Below are positions 17,283 to 25,232 of a stretch of 32,027 bases of DNA, in pieces. The position numbers were made by a program, and so were the translations under genes. The stretch lies in contig JAKOVD010000189.1 of NCBI GenBank assembly GCA_029782215.1, forward strand, positions 1 through 32,027. The letters run 5' to 3'. The stretch comes from Chloroflexota bacterium. Its GTDB lineage: Bacteria > Chloroflexota > Anaerolineae > J102. The notes under the pieces were generated by a model. The model saw only the letters and a program-made list of their open reading frames with translations, had not been told where the DNA came from and ran no database searches. Position 1 is the first letter of the stretch, and every line of letters begins with the position of its first letter.

Positions 17283-18677
17283 TCAAGCACGCGCCCGGCG
17301 GCGGAAGATCTCTTTGAAGGTATCGGGAAGCGACGAAACGGCTGTTTCATCGGCAATCGGGTCCGGTCCGTGCTGGATCTTCTCGTTGAGCAGGTAGAGG
17401 AACAGGATAAAGAGAATGGCATACAGCACCACGAACATCAGCACCGAGGCTCCCACCTGGAAGCCCTGGAGCAGGGGCGACACCGCGTCGGATGTCCGCA
17501 GCAGGTTCCAGACGATCCAGGGCTGGCGCCCGAACTCCGCCGTCCACCACCCGGACATCGTGGCCAGCTCGGTGAGGAAGATGCTGACCACGAAGATCCA
17601 GAGCACCCACCGGGCCGTCCACAGCCGGCGCCCCCAGAAATAGTAGAGGACGCCGAGCAAGCCAATGGCGATGAACAGCCCGCCCAGGTTGATCATCAGG
17701 TGGTAGACCTGGAACACCAGGTTGATGGGAGACCAGGTTTCCGACGGGAAGGAATTCAGCCCGGTGACGACGGCGCGGGGGTTCTGATAGGCCAGCAAGC
17801 TGAGCAGACAGGGGATCTTGATGCCGGTTGTGCTCTGCGCCGCCACATTGACCCACCCCACCAGGTACATCGGGGCGCAGGCCTCGTCGTTCCAAAGGCC
17901 TTCCATGGCCGCCAGCTTGACGGGCTGGTAGTTCGTGACTTCCACGGCCTGCGAGGCGCCGAAGGCGGTCAACTGCAGAACGCTGAAGACCACGAAGAAG
18001 GGCAGCGCCACCTTGATGCCGGCCTTGGCCATGTCGACGTTCTTGTTTTTCAGCAGATACCAGGCGCTGACGCTCAGCATCAGCGACGCCCCCACCATCC
18101 ACGACGCCACCCAGGTATGCATGATGCGCGGGATGAAGGAGGGTGTGAAAACCACCTCCTTGAAGCTGGTCATGACGGCGATCACGCCGCCGCCGGTTTG
18201 CTGGAGGGCGTAACCCGCAGGCGTCTGCATCCAAGAATTGGCCATGATGATCCAGAGGGCGCTGAAATGGGCACCAAAGACCACCAGGAAGGTGGCCAGG
18301 AACCACATGCGCGGCCCCAGGCGGTTGCCGCCAAAGAGCATCAGGCCTAGGAAGCCACCCTCAAGGAAGAACGCGAAGATGCCTTCAGCCGCCAACAGAC
18401 TGCCGAAGATGTTGCCGACGAAACGCGAATAGTCGGCCCAGTTAGTGCCGAACTCGAACTCCTGCACAATGCCGGTGGCCACGCCCATCGCAAACACGAG
18501 CGCATACACCTTGACCCAGAAGAACGAGATCTGCCGCCACTTCGGGTCTCCGGTGCGCAGGTAGATGATGCCGATGACCACCAGCAGCAGCCCCAAGCCC
18601 ATGGAGATGGGCGGATAAATAAAGTGGAAACTGGCCGTAAGCGCGAACTGCAGCCGTGAGAGCAGTTCGGGGTTCAT
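17283..18677 (-). CDS. cydA: Cytochrome bd oxidase subunit I (CydA)
   Basis: A 464-residue catalytic subunit that oxidises quinol and reduces oxygen to water. Haem ligands are visible as His18 (SFHFIYPP, matching E. coli His19) and His187 (PRIMHTW, matching His186). Glu98 lies in SLLAAEGIFAFFLEGGF, and the GRQPW motif is near residue 397. The total length and the compact GIKIPCLLSLLAYQNPRAV segment point to a short Q-loop, as in the CIO-like/short type. It has an excellent ribosome site, AAAGGAGG, before the ATG. Its own promoter lies inside the end of glgX, 42 bp upstream. Confidence 0.95.
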   Translation of the reverse strand: MNPELLSRLQFALTASFHFIYPPISMGLGLLLVVIGIIYLRTGDPKWRQISFFWVKVYALVFAMGVATGIVQEFEFGTNWADYSRFVGNIFGSLLAAEGIFAFFLEGGFLGLMLFGGNRLGPRMWFLATFLVVFGAHFSALWIIMANSWMQTPAGYALQQTGGGVIAVMTSFKEVVFTPSFIPRIMHTWVASWMVGASLMLSVSAWYLLKNKNVDMAKAGIKVALPFFVVFSVLQLTAFGASQAVEVTNYQPVKLAAMEGLWNDEACAPMYLVGWVNVAAQSTTGIKIPCLLSLLAYQNPRAVVTGLNSFPSETWSPINLVFQVYHLMINLGGLFIAIGLLGVLYYFWGRRLWTARWVLWIFVVSIFLTELATMSGWWTAEFGRQPWIVWNLLRTSDAVSPLLQGFQVGASVLMFVVLYAILFILFLYLLNEKIQHGPDPIADETAVSSLPDTFKEIFRRRARA

Positions 18678-18719
18678 AGGACGCCTCCTTTGGACACGAA
18701 CCTCGGTTGGTGAAAGATG

Positions 18720-20876
18720 TCACGCATTATGAACCAACGGTCGTGACTGTGTCAAAGACGGCGTCGCTGCGCTTTTGCGATCGGCACCAGCCTGCGAGTC
18801 CTCTAACTCGGCGATCACAGCCGCCACCGCGCGGGCCGCGACCTGGTAGGCAGGACCCTGCACCAAGGGTGCCTCCGCCAAGGGGTGGATGTCGTCCGGG
18901 GCGGCAAGCCCGGTGTCGAGCAGGACCCTCCAGCCCGGTGCGGCCACATCCTCCGGCAGAACGAAGGTCAGCGGTTCCCAGAAGGCATTGATCATGAGGT
19001 ACAGGCGCCTGCGGCCGTCCACCGATTCCCCGGACAGTGCCAGGGCATGGGAGGTGTAACCTTCGTCGACGGGACCTCCGCCCACGCCGTGGAACTCAGA
19101 CTGCGCCCGCTCGAGCACGTCCGTGAGCGTATCGTTGTCGGTCCTGCCCTGACCCCAGCTTCGCCTGGCTGCGATCAACTGCTTGACGAAGCGGAAGACA
19201 TCGGCATGCCTGGCCACCAGCGTCCAATCGAACCAACTGATCTCGTTATCCTGGCAGTAGGCGTTGTTGTTGCCCCGTTGGGTCCGCCGCACCTCATCGC
19301 CCATCTGCAACAGCGGCGCGCCCACGGCCATCAGGAGCAGGGCGAAGAAGTTCTTCACCTGGCGATTGCGCAGGCCCTCAACCGCCAGGTCCTCGGTCGG
19401 ACCTTCGACGCCGCAGTTCCAGCTCCGGTTATCGTTGGCGCCATCGCCGTTGTCCTCACCATTGGCCTCGTTGTGCTTCTCGTCGTAGGAGACCAGGTCG
19501 TTGAGCGTGAAGCCATCGTGCACGGTGACGAAGTTGATGCTCTGCTCGGGCTCGCGGTGCTCATGGCCGTAGACGTCCGGACTGCCGCTAAGCCGCTGCG
19601 CCACGGCGCTCACGTAGCCGTTGTCGGACTTCAGAAAGCTGCGCACGTCATCCCGGAACCTGCCGTTCCACTCCTTCCAGGCATCGCCGACGAACACGCC
19701 TACCTGATACAGGCCGGCGGCATCCCACGCTTCGGCGATCAGCTTGGTGCCGGCCAGGGCCGGGTCGGAGTCGATGTCCCAGATGATCGGCGGGTTCGGC
19801 AAGGGCTCGCCGTGGGACCCTCGTGTCAACACCGAGGCCAGGTCGAAGCGGAAGCCGTCGACGTGCATCTCCTGCACCCAATAGCGCAGGCTGTCCAGGA
19901 TGAGACGGCGCACCACGGCATGGCCGGCGTTGAGCGTGTTTCCGCAGCCGGTGAAGTCGGCATAGCGCGAGCGATCGGCCGGGTCCAGGATGTAATAGGC
20001 GCTGTTGGCGAGGCCGCGAAAGCTGAGGGTGGCGCCTTCGCCGTAGGCCTCGGCGGTGTGGTTGTAGACAACGTCCAGGATGACCTCGATGCCCGCCTTG
20101 TGCAGCGCCTTGACCATGTCGCGAAACTCGTCGAGGACGGCGAGCGGCTGGCGGCGTGAGCTGTAGGCCGCATGGGGAGCAAAGAAGGAGACCGGCTGGT
20201 AGCCCCAGTAGTTGGTCAGCCCGGCAGGGGCCGTCGTGGAGTCGAACTGAAACACGGGCAGCAGCTCCACGGCGGTGATACCCAGGTCCTGGAGATAGGG
20301 AATTCTATCCACCAGTCCGGCATAGGTGCCGCGCCTCTCCGGCGGGACGCCCGAGCTGGGATGGCGCGTGAAGCCAGCCACGTGCATCTCATAGATGATC
20401 GTGCCGGCGAACGGGCGCCGCAGCGGTTGGTCGCCCTCCCAATCGTAGCGGCTCGCCGCCGCCACGACGCTCTTCATGGCCGTGGCGGCGTTGTCGCCGG
20501 GCCGGCCGGCCGCATCGCGGCTGTACGCCTGGGGCACCGCCACGGCGCGGCCATACGGGTCGAGGAGCACCTTGCCGGGATCGAAGCGCAGACCCAGAGC
20601 AGGCGCGTTGGGTCCGTGGGCGCGGTAGGCGTAGATCTGGCCCGGTTCCAGGTCCGGCACGAAGACGTGCCAGTAGTGGTAGGTGCGGTGTCGCAGCGGG
20701 TCGAGGGGGAAGACGCGCGCCGGGCCGGCGTCATCGACGCGGTCAAAGAGCAGGAGGTCGACGGCCTCGGCCCTGTCGGCAAAGACGCTGAAGTTGACGC
20801 CGCCCGGCAGCGGCGTCGCTCCCAACGGGCTGGCAGAACCAGCTAGAACATCGGTTGTCATCGTTGACTTGTCCAT
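18720..20876 (-). CDS. glgX: Glycogen debranching enzyme GlgX (isoamylase-type, GH13)
   Basis: A 718-residue cytoplasmic enzyme that hydrolyses alpha-1,6 branches of glycogen or limit dextrin. An N-terminal CBM48-like beta domain (about 15-110: PLGATPLPGGVNFSVFA) is followed by the GH13 barrel, with ILDVVYNH (266-273), the nucleophile Asp345 in VDGFRFDLA, the acid Glu382 in LIAEAWD and the third carboxylate Asp454 in FVTVHDG. The C-terminal beta domain follows. ATG 20876 and ATG 20861 are both possible; neither has a good ribosome site. The last ~30 residues (ADRKSAATPSLTQSRPLVHNA in part) look unconserved, and their DNA doubles as the cydA promoter. No other glycogen gene is in the window. 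Confidence 0.93.
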   Translation of the reverse strand: MDKSTMTTDVLAGSASPLGATPLPGGVNFSVFADRAEAVDLLLFDRVDDAGPARVFPLDPLRHRTYHYWHVFVPDLEPGQIYAYRAHGPNAPALGLRFDPGKVLLDPYGRAVAVPQAYSRDAAGRPGDNAATAMKSVVAAASRYDWEGDQPLRRPFAGTIIYEMHVAGFTRHPSSGVPPERRGTYAGLVDRIPYLQDLGITAVELLPVFQFDSTTAPAGLTNYWGYQPVSFFAPHAAYSSRRQPLAVLDEFRDMVKALHKAGIEVILDVVYNHTAEAYGEGATLSFRGLANSAYYILDPADRSRYADFTGCGNTLNAGHAVVRRLILDSLRYWVQEMHVDGFRFDLASVLTRGSHGEPLPNPPIIWDIDSDPALAGTKLIAEAWDAAGLYQVGVFVGDAWKEWNGRFRDDVRSFLKSDNGYVSAVAQRLSGSPDVYGHEHREPEQSINFVTVHDGFTLNDLVSYDEKHNEANGEDNGDGANDNRSWNCGVEGPTEDLAVEGLRNRQVKNFFALLLMAVGAPLLQMGDEVRRTQRGNNNAYCQDNEISWFDWTLVARHADVFRFVKQLIAARRSWGQGRTDNDTLTDVLERAQSEFHGVGGGPVDEGYTSHALALSGESVDGRRRLYLMINAFWEPLTFVLPEDVAAPGWRVLLDTGLAAPDDIHPLAEAPLVQGPAYQVAARAVAAVIAELEDSQAGADRKSAATPSLTQSRPLVHNA
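18726..18755 (-). promoter_or_regulatory. Strong cydA promoter inside the glgX 3' end
   Basis: On the minus strand TTGACA (18750-18755) and CATAAT (18726-18731) are 18 bp apart. Transcription would begin near 18719, giving a leader of about 40 nt with the AAAGGAGG site. The promoter lies wholly within the last 12 codons of glgX. TGAC-N3-GTCA overlaps the -35 and could be half of a regulator site, though this is weak. Confidence 0.7.
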
Positions 20877-21024
20877 GAAGCAGGAAGTACGCCAGGCAAT
20901 CGCAAGAATAGCAGACCTGTACCCCTCCGGCGAGTTTGCGGCCCGCCCACGTACCCTTCTGCGTCAGACGCCAATCCCCTTCCTCTCCCCGTCCGGCCCT
21001 GTTCACTGTCACCCAAACGAAAAC

Positions 21025-21053
21025 GCAGCGCCGGACGGGGCGTCCGGCGCTGC
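21025..21053 (-). terminator. Rho-independent terminator of the small membrane protein gene
   Basis: A perfect 13-bp GC-rich stem (21025-21037 and 21041-21053) with loop GGG is followed on the minus strand by GTTTTCGTTTG. It lies 18 bp after the stop of the gene at 21071 and should insulate it from glgX. Confidence 0.88.
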
Positions 21054-21070
21054 GCCACTGCGAAGGCTGA

Positions 21071-21439
21071 TTACACGACGATGCCGAAAAGACCGAGCAG
21101 CCAGGTGACGAGCCAGCCCACGACGCCGATGCCGATGGCCCCGACGATGGCGCCCGTGAAGCCGTTGACCGTGAAGCCGGGCAGGATCCGGGCGCTGATC
21201 AGCAGGACAACGGCAGCCACGATCAGGGCGAGGATGGCGCCCAGCAAGCCAGCGCCCAGGGAAATGCCCAGGACGCCGAACAGCCAGGCCAGCACGGCGG
21301 CGACGATGGCGATGACGACGGCGGCAATGATGGCGCTGCCAAAGCCCTTGACGGACAGGCCCAGGTTCAGCCTGCTCACGATCAGGATCACGACGGCAGC
21401 GACGACGAAGTACACGATTGCGTTAAGAATGACACCCAT
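21071..21439 (-). CDS. Small four-TM holin-like (PF04020) membrane protein with internal repeat
   Basis: A 122-residue very hydrophobic protein with four TM helices. It is of the same 'phage holin family' type as the first 130 residues of the fusion at 9953-12664. Two halves repeat each other: GLSVKGFGSAIIAAVVIAIV then LAWLFGVLGI, and GFTVNGFTGAIVGAIGIGVV then VTWLLGLFGI. The ribosome site AAGGAG is well placed. It is a single-gene unit with its own terminator and a structured leader. Members are common in non-phage loci and their role in Chloroflexota is unknown; a lysis role is not supported, since no endolysin or phage genes are near. Confidence 0.85.
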   Translation of the reverse strand: MGVILNAIVYFVVAAVVILIVSRLNLGLSVKGFGSAIIAAVVIAIVAAVLAWLFGVLGISLGAGLLGAILALIVAAVVLLISARILPGFTVNGFTGAIVGAIGIGVVGWLVTWLLGLFGIVV

Positions 21440-21486
21440 GTTGAATTGCTCCTTGCGGTGGTGCGCCGCGAGTCCTCAGCCGGCGC

Positions 21487-21514
21487 ACCTGCCCGGCGCC
21501 ATGCGCCGGCAGGT
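21487..21514 (-). promoter_or_regulatory. Structured 5' leader of the small holin-like gene
   Basis: In the leader, ACCTGCC-GGCGC pairs with GCGCC-G-GGCAGGT around an ATG loop (21487-21514, one bulge). An alternative stem GCCGGCGC/GCGCCGGC can use part of the same bases together with 21480-21487. Two mutually exclusive GC-rich hairpins suggest a stability or expression control element; no known riboswitch pattern is recognised. Confidence 0.45.
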
Positions 21515-21516
21515 TA

Positions 21517-21545
21517 AGGATAGGAACGTTGAGAGCACTGCACAA
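21517..21545 (-). promoter_or_regulatory. Candidate promoter for the small holin-like gene
   Basis: TTGTGC (21540-21545) and TATCCT (21517-21522) are 17 bp apart on the minus strand. The start of transcription would be near 21510, within or just before the hairpin region, leaving a leader of about 70 nt. Both boxes are imperfect. Confidence 0.35.
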
Positions 21546-21849
21546 CGATCACGTCGATGGTCACGCTCCTTTGGGCGCCGTGGATCGGCTGCGTGGCAGG
21601 CGGGGCGCTGAAGGCGCCTGCCGCTCATGCCGGGAATGGCCCGCCACACCAAACTATGCTTGCAGCGAAACATTCATGACAACCGATTGTCGGAATTGAC
21701 AGGCCAGTACCCTACTTCACTTTCACGCAATTGGCAAGTAATTGTGGCACGATCACGGTGCAATGTTCGTCAGGGAGAGGCAGCGCACGAAGACAGCTCC
21801 CTCACGGTCGCTGCCCGGCTGATGATGCTGCCTCAATCCCCACGCCGGT
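21546..21849. other. Non-coding region between the small membrane gene and the channel gene
   Basis: About 300 bp downstream of the channel gene and upstream of the holin-like promoter. It contains an 8-bp-arm hairpin (GGCAGGCG/CGCCTGCC near 21595-21622) and a long-range pair GAGGCAGC/GCTGCCTC (21777-21784, 21827-21834) just after the channel stop, perhaps part of its terminator. The stretch 21640-21770 is less GC-rich than its surroundings. No gene is seen. Confidence 0.45.
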
Positions 21850-22725
21850 TCAGCCCCGTGCTTCTGGCGAGTGAAGGGCAGCCTCCAGCTCTGCCAGCTT
21901 CGCCCGCAGCCGCGCCAACTCCTCCTGGCGCGCCTGTTCGTGCTCGTCGATCATGCGCTTGATCTCGTCGATCCGGCTCTGCGTTCCCCCAGGCACGGTG
22001 ACGCTCGTTTGCTGTCCCGGCTGGTCCCCCGGCTGGCCGTTGGGTGGTATTTCCTTGTCTTTCCCGGACCTGGCGGAGAGAAACCACTGCGCCAGGAAGC
22101 TCGTCACGGCGCTGAAGAGTCCCACACCGGCGACGATCGTCATCACCCCGATCACGCGCCCGGGGTTCGTCACGGGGTATCTGTCGCCATAGCCTACCGT
22201 TGCGATGGTGACGATGCCCCACCAGAGGGCATCCGAGGCCGTGTGGATGTTGGCGTCAGGCGATTTCGCCTCCGCGCCCAGCATGAGGATGCCGCCGATC
22301 TCAAGCACGACAATAGCGCCCAGGATCACAAAGAGCAGGGTGGTCTGCGCCCGCCGCTGCACCACCACCCTGCCCATCGCGGTGTAGTCTGAGCGGCGCA
22401 GCCGGCGGCTGATGACATAGTAGGGAAGGAGCCGCAGCAGACGCAAGAAAGGCAGCGGCAAACTACCGGCGAAGTAGAGCCAGCCAAAATGCCGGGTAAG
22501 AAAGCTCCATCTGTGCCGCGCACGATAAAGCCTGAGAAAGGCATCGGCAAGCAGGAAGACCGAGATACCCACATCCACGATAATGACCACCCCGCGCTGC
22601 TGGACGCTGGTCAGGACCAGGTACAGGATCGAGTTGACCACGGACAACAAGATCACGGCTACGACAAAGGCTTCGTAGCCGGCATTGATGATCAGCGGGG
22701 GCTGCTCACTGCTGTCCTCGATCAA
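21850..22725 (-). CDS. Voltage-gated-type potassium channel
   Basis: A 291-residue inner-membrane ion channel of the six-TM type. TM segments run from about residue 15. An S4-like stretch rich in Arg is LRLLRLLPYYVISRRLRR (94-111), the pore helix WWGIVTIA precedes the selectivity filter TVGYGD (176-181), and the last helix is VIGVMTIVAGVGLFSAVTSFLA. The cytoplasmic tail has a proline/glutamine-rich linker (226-240) and a coiled coil (about 250-285, RIDEIKRMIDEHEQARQEEL) probably used for tetramer assembly. The start is a TTG at 22725 preceded by GAGGTGAAGG. Such channels allow selective K+ flow. It is divergent from the lipase gene, with a good promoter upstream. Confidence 0.92.
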   Translation of the reverse strand: MIEDSSEQPPLIINAGYEAFVVAVILLSVVNSILYLVLTSVQQRGVVIIVDVGISVFLLADAFLRLYRARHRWSFLTRHFGWLYFAGSLPLPFLRLLRLLPYYVISRRLRRSDYTAMGRVVVQRRAQTTLLFVILGAIVVLEIGGILMLGAEAKSPDANIHTASDALWWGIVTIATVGYGDRYPVTNPGRVIGVMTIVAGVGLFSAVTSFLAQWFLSARSGKDKEIPPNGQPGDQPGQQTSVTVPGGTQSRIDEIKRMIDEHEQARQEELARLRAKLAELEAALHSPEARG

Positions 22726-22791
22726 CCTTCACCTCGTCCGACCATGGTGTGGCGGCGTCATCCTGCCACCATCAAGGTCTTCAACCAGGGC

Positions 22792-22821
22792 ATGATACCG
22801 TAAGGCGGCTCACCCTGCCAA
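22792..22821 (-). promoter_or_regulatory. Promoter of the potassium channel gene
   Basis: TTGGCA (22816-22821) and TATCAT (22792-22797) are 18 bp apart on the minus strand; each matches the sigma-70 consensus at five of six bases. The leader to the TTG start would be about 60 nt. Confidence 0.6.
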
Positions 22822-22863
22822 ACGAGACACGAACCAGGCGCCAGCCAGGGCCGTAGGACGACA

Positions 22864-22892
22864 TTCGCCAACGGTCGGCGATTGACTATAAT
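22864..22892 (+). promoter_or_regulatory. Promoter giving a probably leaderless lipase message
   Basis: A perfect TATAAT (22887-22892) ends 8 bp before the ATG at 22901. The -35 at 17 bp is weak (TTCGCC, 22864-22869). Transcription should begin at about 22899-22901, so the mRNA would have no room for a ribosome site. Confidence 0.6.
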
Positions 22893-22900
22893 GCGCCGTC

Positions 22901-24091
22901 ATGGATGCAGCGATTCAGGGCCGGTGGTTGCTTCGGCTTGCCGGGACAATGGTTTGGCTCCTGCTTGTTGCAGGCTGCACCGGCATCGTGCCGGCGACTC
23001 CTGCGCCCGGCGGCAGCGGGGAACCGGAATACGGGATCTACTGGTTCGGGAAGCAGGATGCGATGCAGAAGGCGGTGCCGGGGAGACCGAATCCCTACTA
23101 CGACCCTAACAGGCCCACGATGCTGCTGATTCACGGCTGGCGCCCCGACCAGGCCTACACGCAGCGCACCCTGATGTGGACCGTCGCCGACCCGGCCACG
23201 GGAAAGGAAAGCACCTACGACCTGGCAGCACCCTGGATCGATGCCGGTTGGAACATCGGTCTGTTCGACTGGGGGCCCTTTGCCGACGAGCCTGTCGTGC
23301 TCGATGCCGAAGCCAAGATCTGGACCGCCAACGGTCCCAAGGGCATGCGCTGGCGCGATCATGCCGGCAGCTACCAGACCGCGGGCGTCCTCAACATCAG
23401 TGCTGCAGACCTTCTCTACCGCACCTACCTGTCCGCCCTCGCCGACTATCGCGGCCCGGAGATTCGCATCGCCGGACACTCCCTGGGCAACCAGATGGCG
23501 ACGGCCCTGGTGATGCGGCTGGTGGAAGATCTCGGCCGCGAGGACCTGCCTCCGCACCTGCTGCCCAAACGCCTGGCGCTCCTCGACCCCTACTGGTCGC
23601 CCCTCGCCCGGGATTTCCTCAACGGCGCCAGCACCGCGGAGACGGTCAGGACGGACATTGAGGATGATGTCCTGCCCGAGGGCATCCTGGTCGAATGGTA
23701 TCGTTCCTCGTCGTTGACCGACGGCAGAGTGATCAGCGACGCCAACGAGGCCCTGCAGCCTGCGGTGGTCTTCGTCGAGATGGCGCCCAAGTTCTGCCCG
23801 ATCACGAAGCAGATCTGCAAGCATGAAGCCTCCTGGCAGCAGTACCTGCTCTCGTTCGGTGACCCGCCTCCCCCTGAGTGTGAGTCGCCCGTCAAAGACC
23901 AACCCTGCCAGGCGACCGGCCGCGTGGCGGCATCGGCCAGCACCCCAAACGACAGGCTGGCGGAGATGCTGGCCGACCGGGCCACATGGCGTCAGGCCGT
24001 GGGGCCGGATGGGGTGGATGGCCGCTTGACGCCTGCCACCCATGACGACTGGTATGCGCGCATCCCGCCGCCGCCAACCGCCCAGCCCTAA
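22901..24091 (+). CDS. Secreted lipoprotein alpha/beta hydrolase (lipase-like)
   Basis: A 396-residue exported lipoprotein. The signal peptide ends in the lipobox LVAGC (Cys26 would be lipidated), followed by a Pro/Gly-rich tether. The hydrolase fold shows the oxyanion strand MLLIHGW (74-80), the nucleophile elbow GHSLGN (Ser194) and a strand LALLDPYW with probable Asp229. This spacing and the GHSLG box resemble the pancreatic-lipase/esterase group. The catalytic His is not certain; His387 in PATHDDW is one candidate. It should act outside the cytoplasmic membrane on an ester substrate. The message is probably leaderless, and the gene is followed by another hydrolase after 34 bp, likely in one operon. 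Confidence 0.85.
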   Translation: MDAAIQGRWLLRLAGTMVWLLLVAGCTGIVPATPAPGGSGEPEYGIYWFGKQDAMQKAVPGRPNPYYDPNRPTMLLIHGWRPDQAYTQRTLMWTVADPATGKESTYDLAAPWIDAGWNIGLFDWGPFADEPVVLDAEAKIWTANGPKGMRWRDHAGSYQTAGVLNISAADLLYRTYLSALADYRGPEIRIAGHSLGNQMATALVMRLVEDLGREDLPPHLLPKRLALLDPYWSPLARDFLNGASTAETVRTDIEDDVLPEGILVEWYRSSSLTDGRVISDANEALQPAVVFVEMAPKFCPITKQICKHEASWQQYLLSFGDPPPPECESPVKDQPCQATGRVAASASTPNDRLAEMLADRATWRQAVGPDGVDGRLTPATHDDWYARIPPPPTAQP

Positions 24092-24125
24092 GCCACCCCG
24101 GGCGCTCCACAGAGGAAGCAGAAAC

Positions 24126-25163
24126 ATGACCGCGACTGGCAACGCCGAACCACGTCCCTGGGTGCGCCGGCACCCATTTTGGACGATCGTCATCGCCCTG
24201 GGGATTCTCCTCGTCCTGCTGTGGGGCTGGGCATGGCTGGCGCCCTTTACGGTAGCGATGCCGCCCTCGCAGCCGGCTTCCTCCTATGAAGATGCGATCG
24301 CGCGGATCGGTGCCATCCAGGCGGCGGAAAAGGCGCGCGGCGACGTCAGACCGGAATGCGAGTCCATTCTGATGACGCACGGCGGGCAGACCGAACGCGT
24401 GATGACCTTCCTGCACGGGTTTACGAGCTGCCCGGAACAGTTCCGAGTGCTGGGCCAGGAATACTTCGACCAGGGCTACAACGTCTACATTCCCCGCACG
24501 CCGCACCATGGCCTGATGGAACGCATCGACAATGAGACCTACCAGCTCACGGCCGAAGAGCTGGCGGCCTTCGCCGGCGAGAGCGCCGACATCAGCCAGG
24601 GCCTGGGAAACAAGGTCACCGTGGCCGGGCTGTCGGGCGGGGGCACGATGGCGGCGTGGCTGGCGCAGCACCGCCCGGACATCGAGATGGACATGCCCAT
24701 TGCTCCCTTCCTCGGCATCGGCTTCATCCCGGCGGCGCTGAACCGGCCGGTGACGCACTTCCTGGTCCTGCTGCCGCCCAAGTTCTATCTGTGGTGGGAT
24801 CCGATCCGCAAGGCGGATAACCCGTTCACCTCGCCCTACTCCTATCCGCGCTACTCCCTGCGCTCACTGGGCGAGATCCTTAAGCTGGGGTTTGCCACCT
24901 CGGCGGCGGCCAAGGGCGCGGCTCCCGCCGTGCCTGCCATCATTATGGTGTCGAACGCCAGCGACAAGTCCGTGAACAACCGCAATATCGACCAACTTGT
25001 CGATCTTTGGGTCGCAGACGGCGCCAGGCAAGTCACGGCGTACCGGTTCCCCAAGGACCCCGTGCTGCCCCACGACCTCATCACGCCCGACCGCCTGGAC
25101 AACCGCGTCGATGTCGTCTACCCCGTGCTGCACGGGCTGACGCAGGAGGCACACGCGCCGTAG
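24126..25163 (+). CDS. Membrane-anchored alpha/beta hydrolase (carboxylesterase-like)
   Basis: A 345-residue protein from ATG 24126, which has GAGGAAG upstream; an in-frame ATG at 24042 overlaps the previous gene and is less likely. One TM helix (about 18-40) anchors it, with the hydrolase domain probably outside. The oxyanion region is VMTFLHGFTSCPEQF (92-106), the HG motif PHHGL follows, and the nucleophile elbow is GLSGGG (Ser170). DKSVNN (in ASDKSVNN) may hold the acid, and His337 in VLHGLTQ or LPHD the base. It belongs to the carboxylesterase/monoacylglycerol-lipase-like group. It is the second gene of a two-hydrolase operon; the two are not close copies of each other. Confidence 0.86.
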   Translation: MTATGNAEPRPWVRRHPFWTIVIALGILLVLLWGWAWLAPFTVAMPPSQPASSYEDAIARIGAIQAAEKARGDVRPECESILMTHGGQTERVMTFLHGFTSCPEQFRVLGQEYFDQGYNVYIPRTPHHGLMERIDNETYQLTAEELAAFAGESADISQGLGNKVTVAGLSGGGTMAAWLAQHRPDIEMDMPIAPFLGIGFIPAALNRPVTHFLVLLPPKFYLWWDPIRKADNPFTSPYSYPRYSLRSLGEILKLGFATSAAAKGAAPAVPAIIMVSNASDKSVNNRNIDQLVDLWVADGARQVTAYRFPKDPVLPHDLITPDRLDNRVDVVYPVLHGLTQEAHAP

Positions 25164-25177
25164 GATTCACCCTCTCC

Positions 25178-25207
25178 TTGACAAATTGAAACCACAACCC
25201 ATATAAT
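25178..25207 (+). promoter_or_regulatory. Consensus sigma-70 promoter of the toxin-antitoxin operon
   Basis: Perfect TTGACA (25178-25183) and perfect TATAAT (25202-25207) are 18 bp apart. The transcript would start near 25214, leaving a ~20-nt leader with AAGGAGAG before the ATG at 25233. Confidence 0.9.
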
Positions 25208-25213
25208 GTGGTT
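25190..25213 (+). promoter_or_regulatory. Palindromic operator over the -10 box
   Basis: AACCACA (25190-25196) and TGTGGTT (25207-25213) form a perfect 7-bp inverted repeat around the spacer end and the -10 box. Antitoxins of this type commonly repress their own operon from such sites, so this is the probable autoregulatory operator. Confidence 0.65.
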
Positions 25214-25232
25214 ACGTTCAAGGAGAGATACC

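Noticed and set aside
15903..18350. Long open frame (815 codons) on the plus strand
   Set aside because: Antisense to cydA, cydB and the cydD start, with shadow-type composition.
21071..21439. Prophage lysis module suggested by the holin-type protein
   Set aside because: No endolysin, structural phage gene, integrase or att site is nearby. This protein family is common in ordinary chromosomal loci.
21696..21724. Perfect TTGACA on the plus strand
   Set aside because: No acceptable -10 at 16-18 bp and no plus-strand gene downstream.
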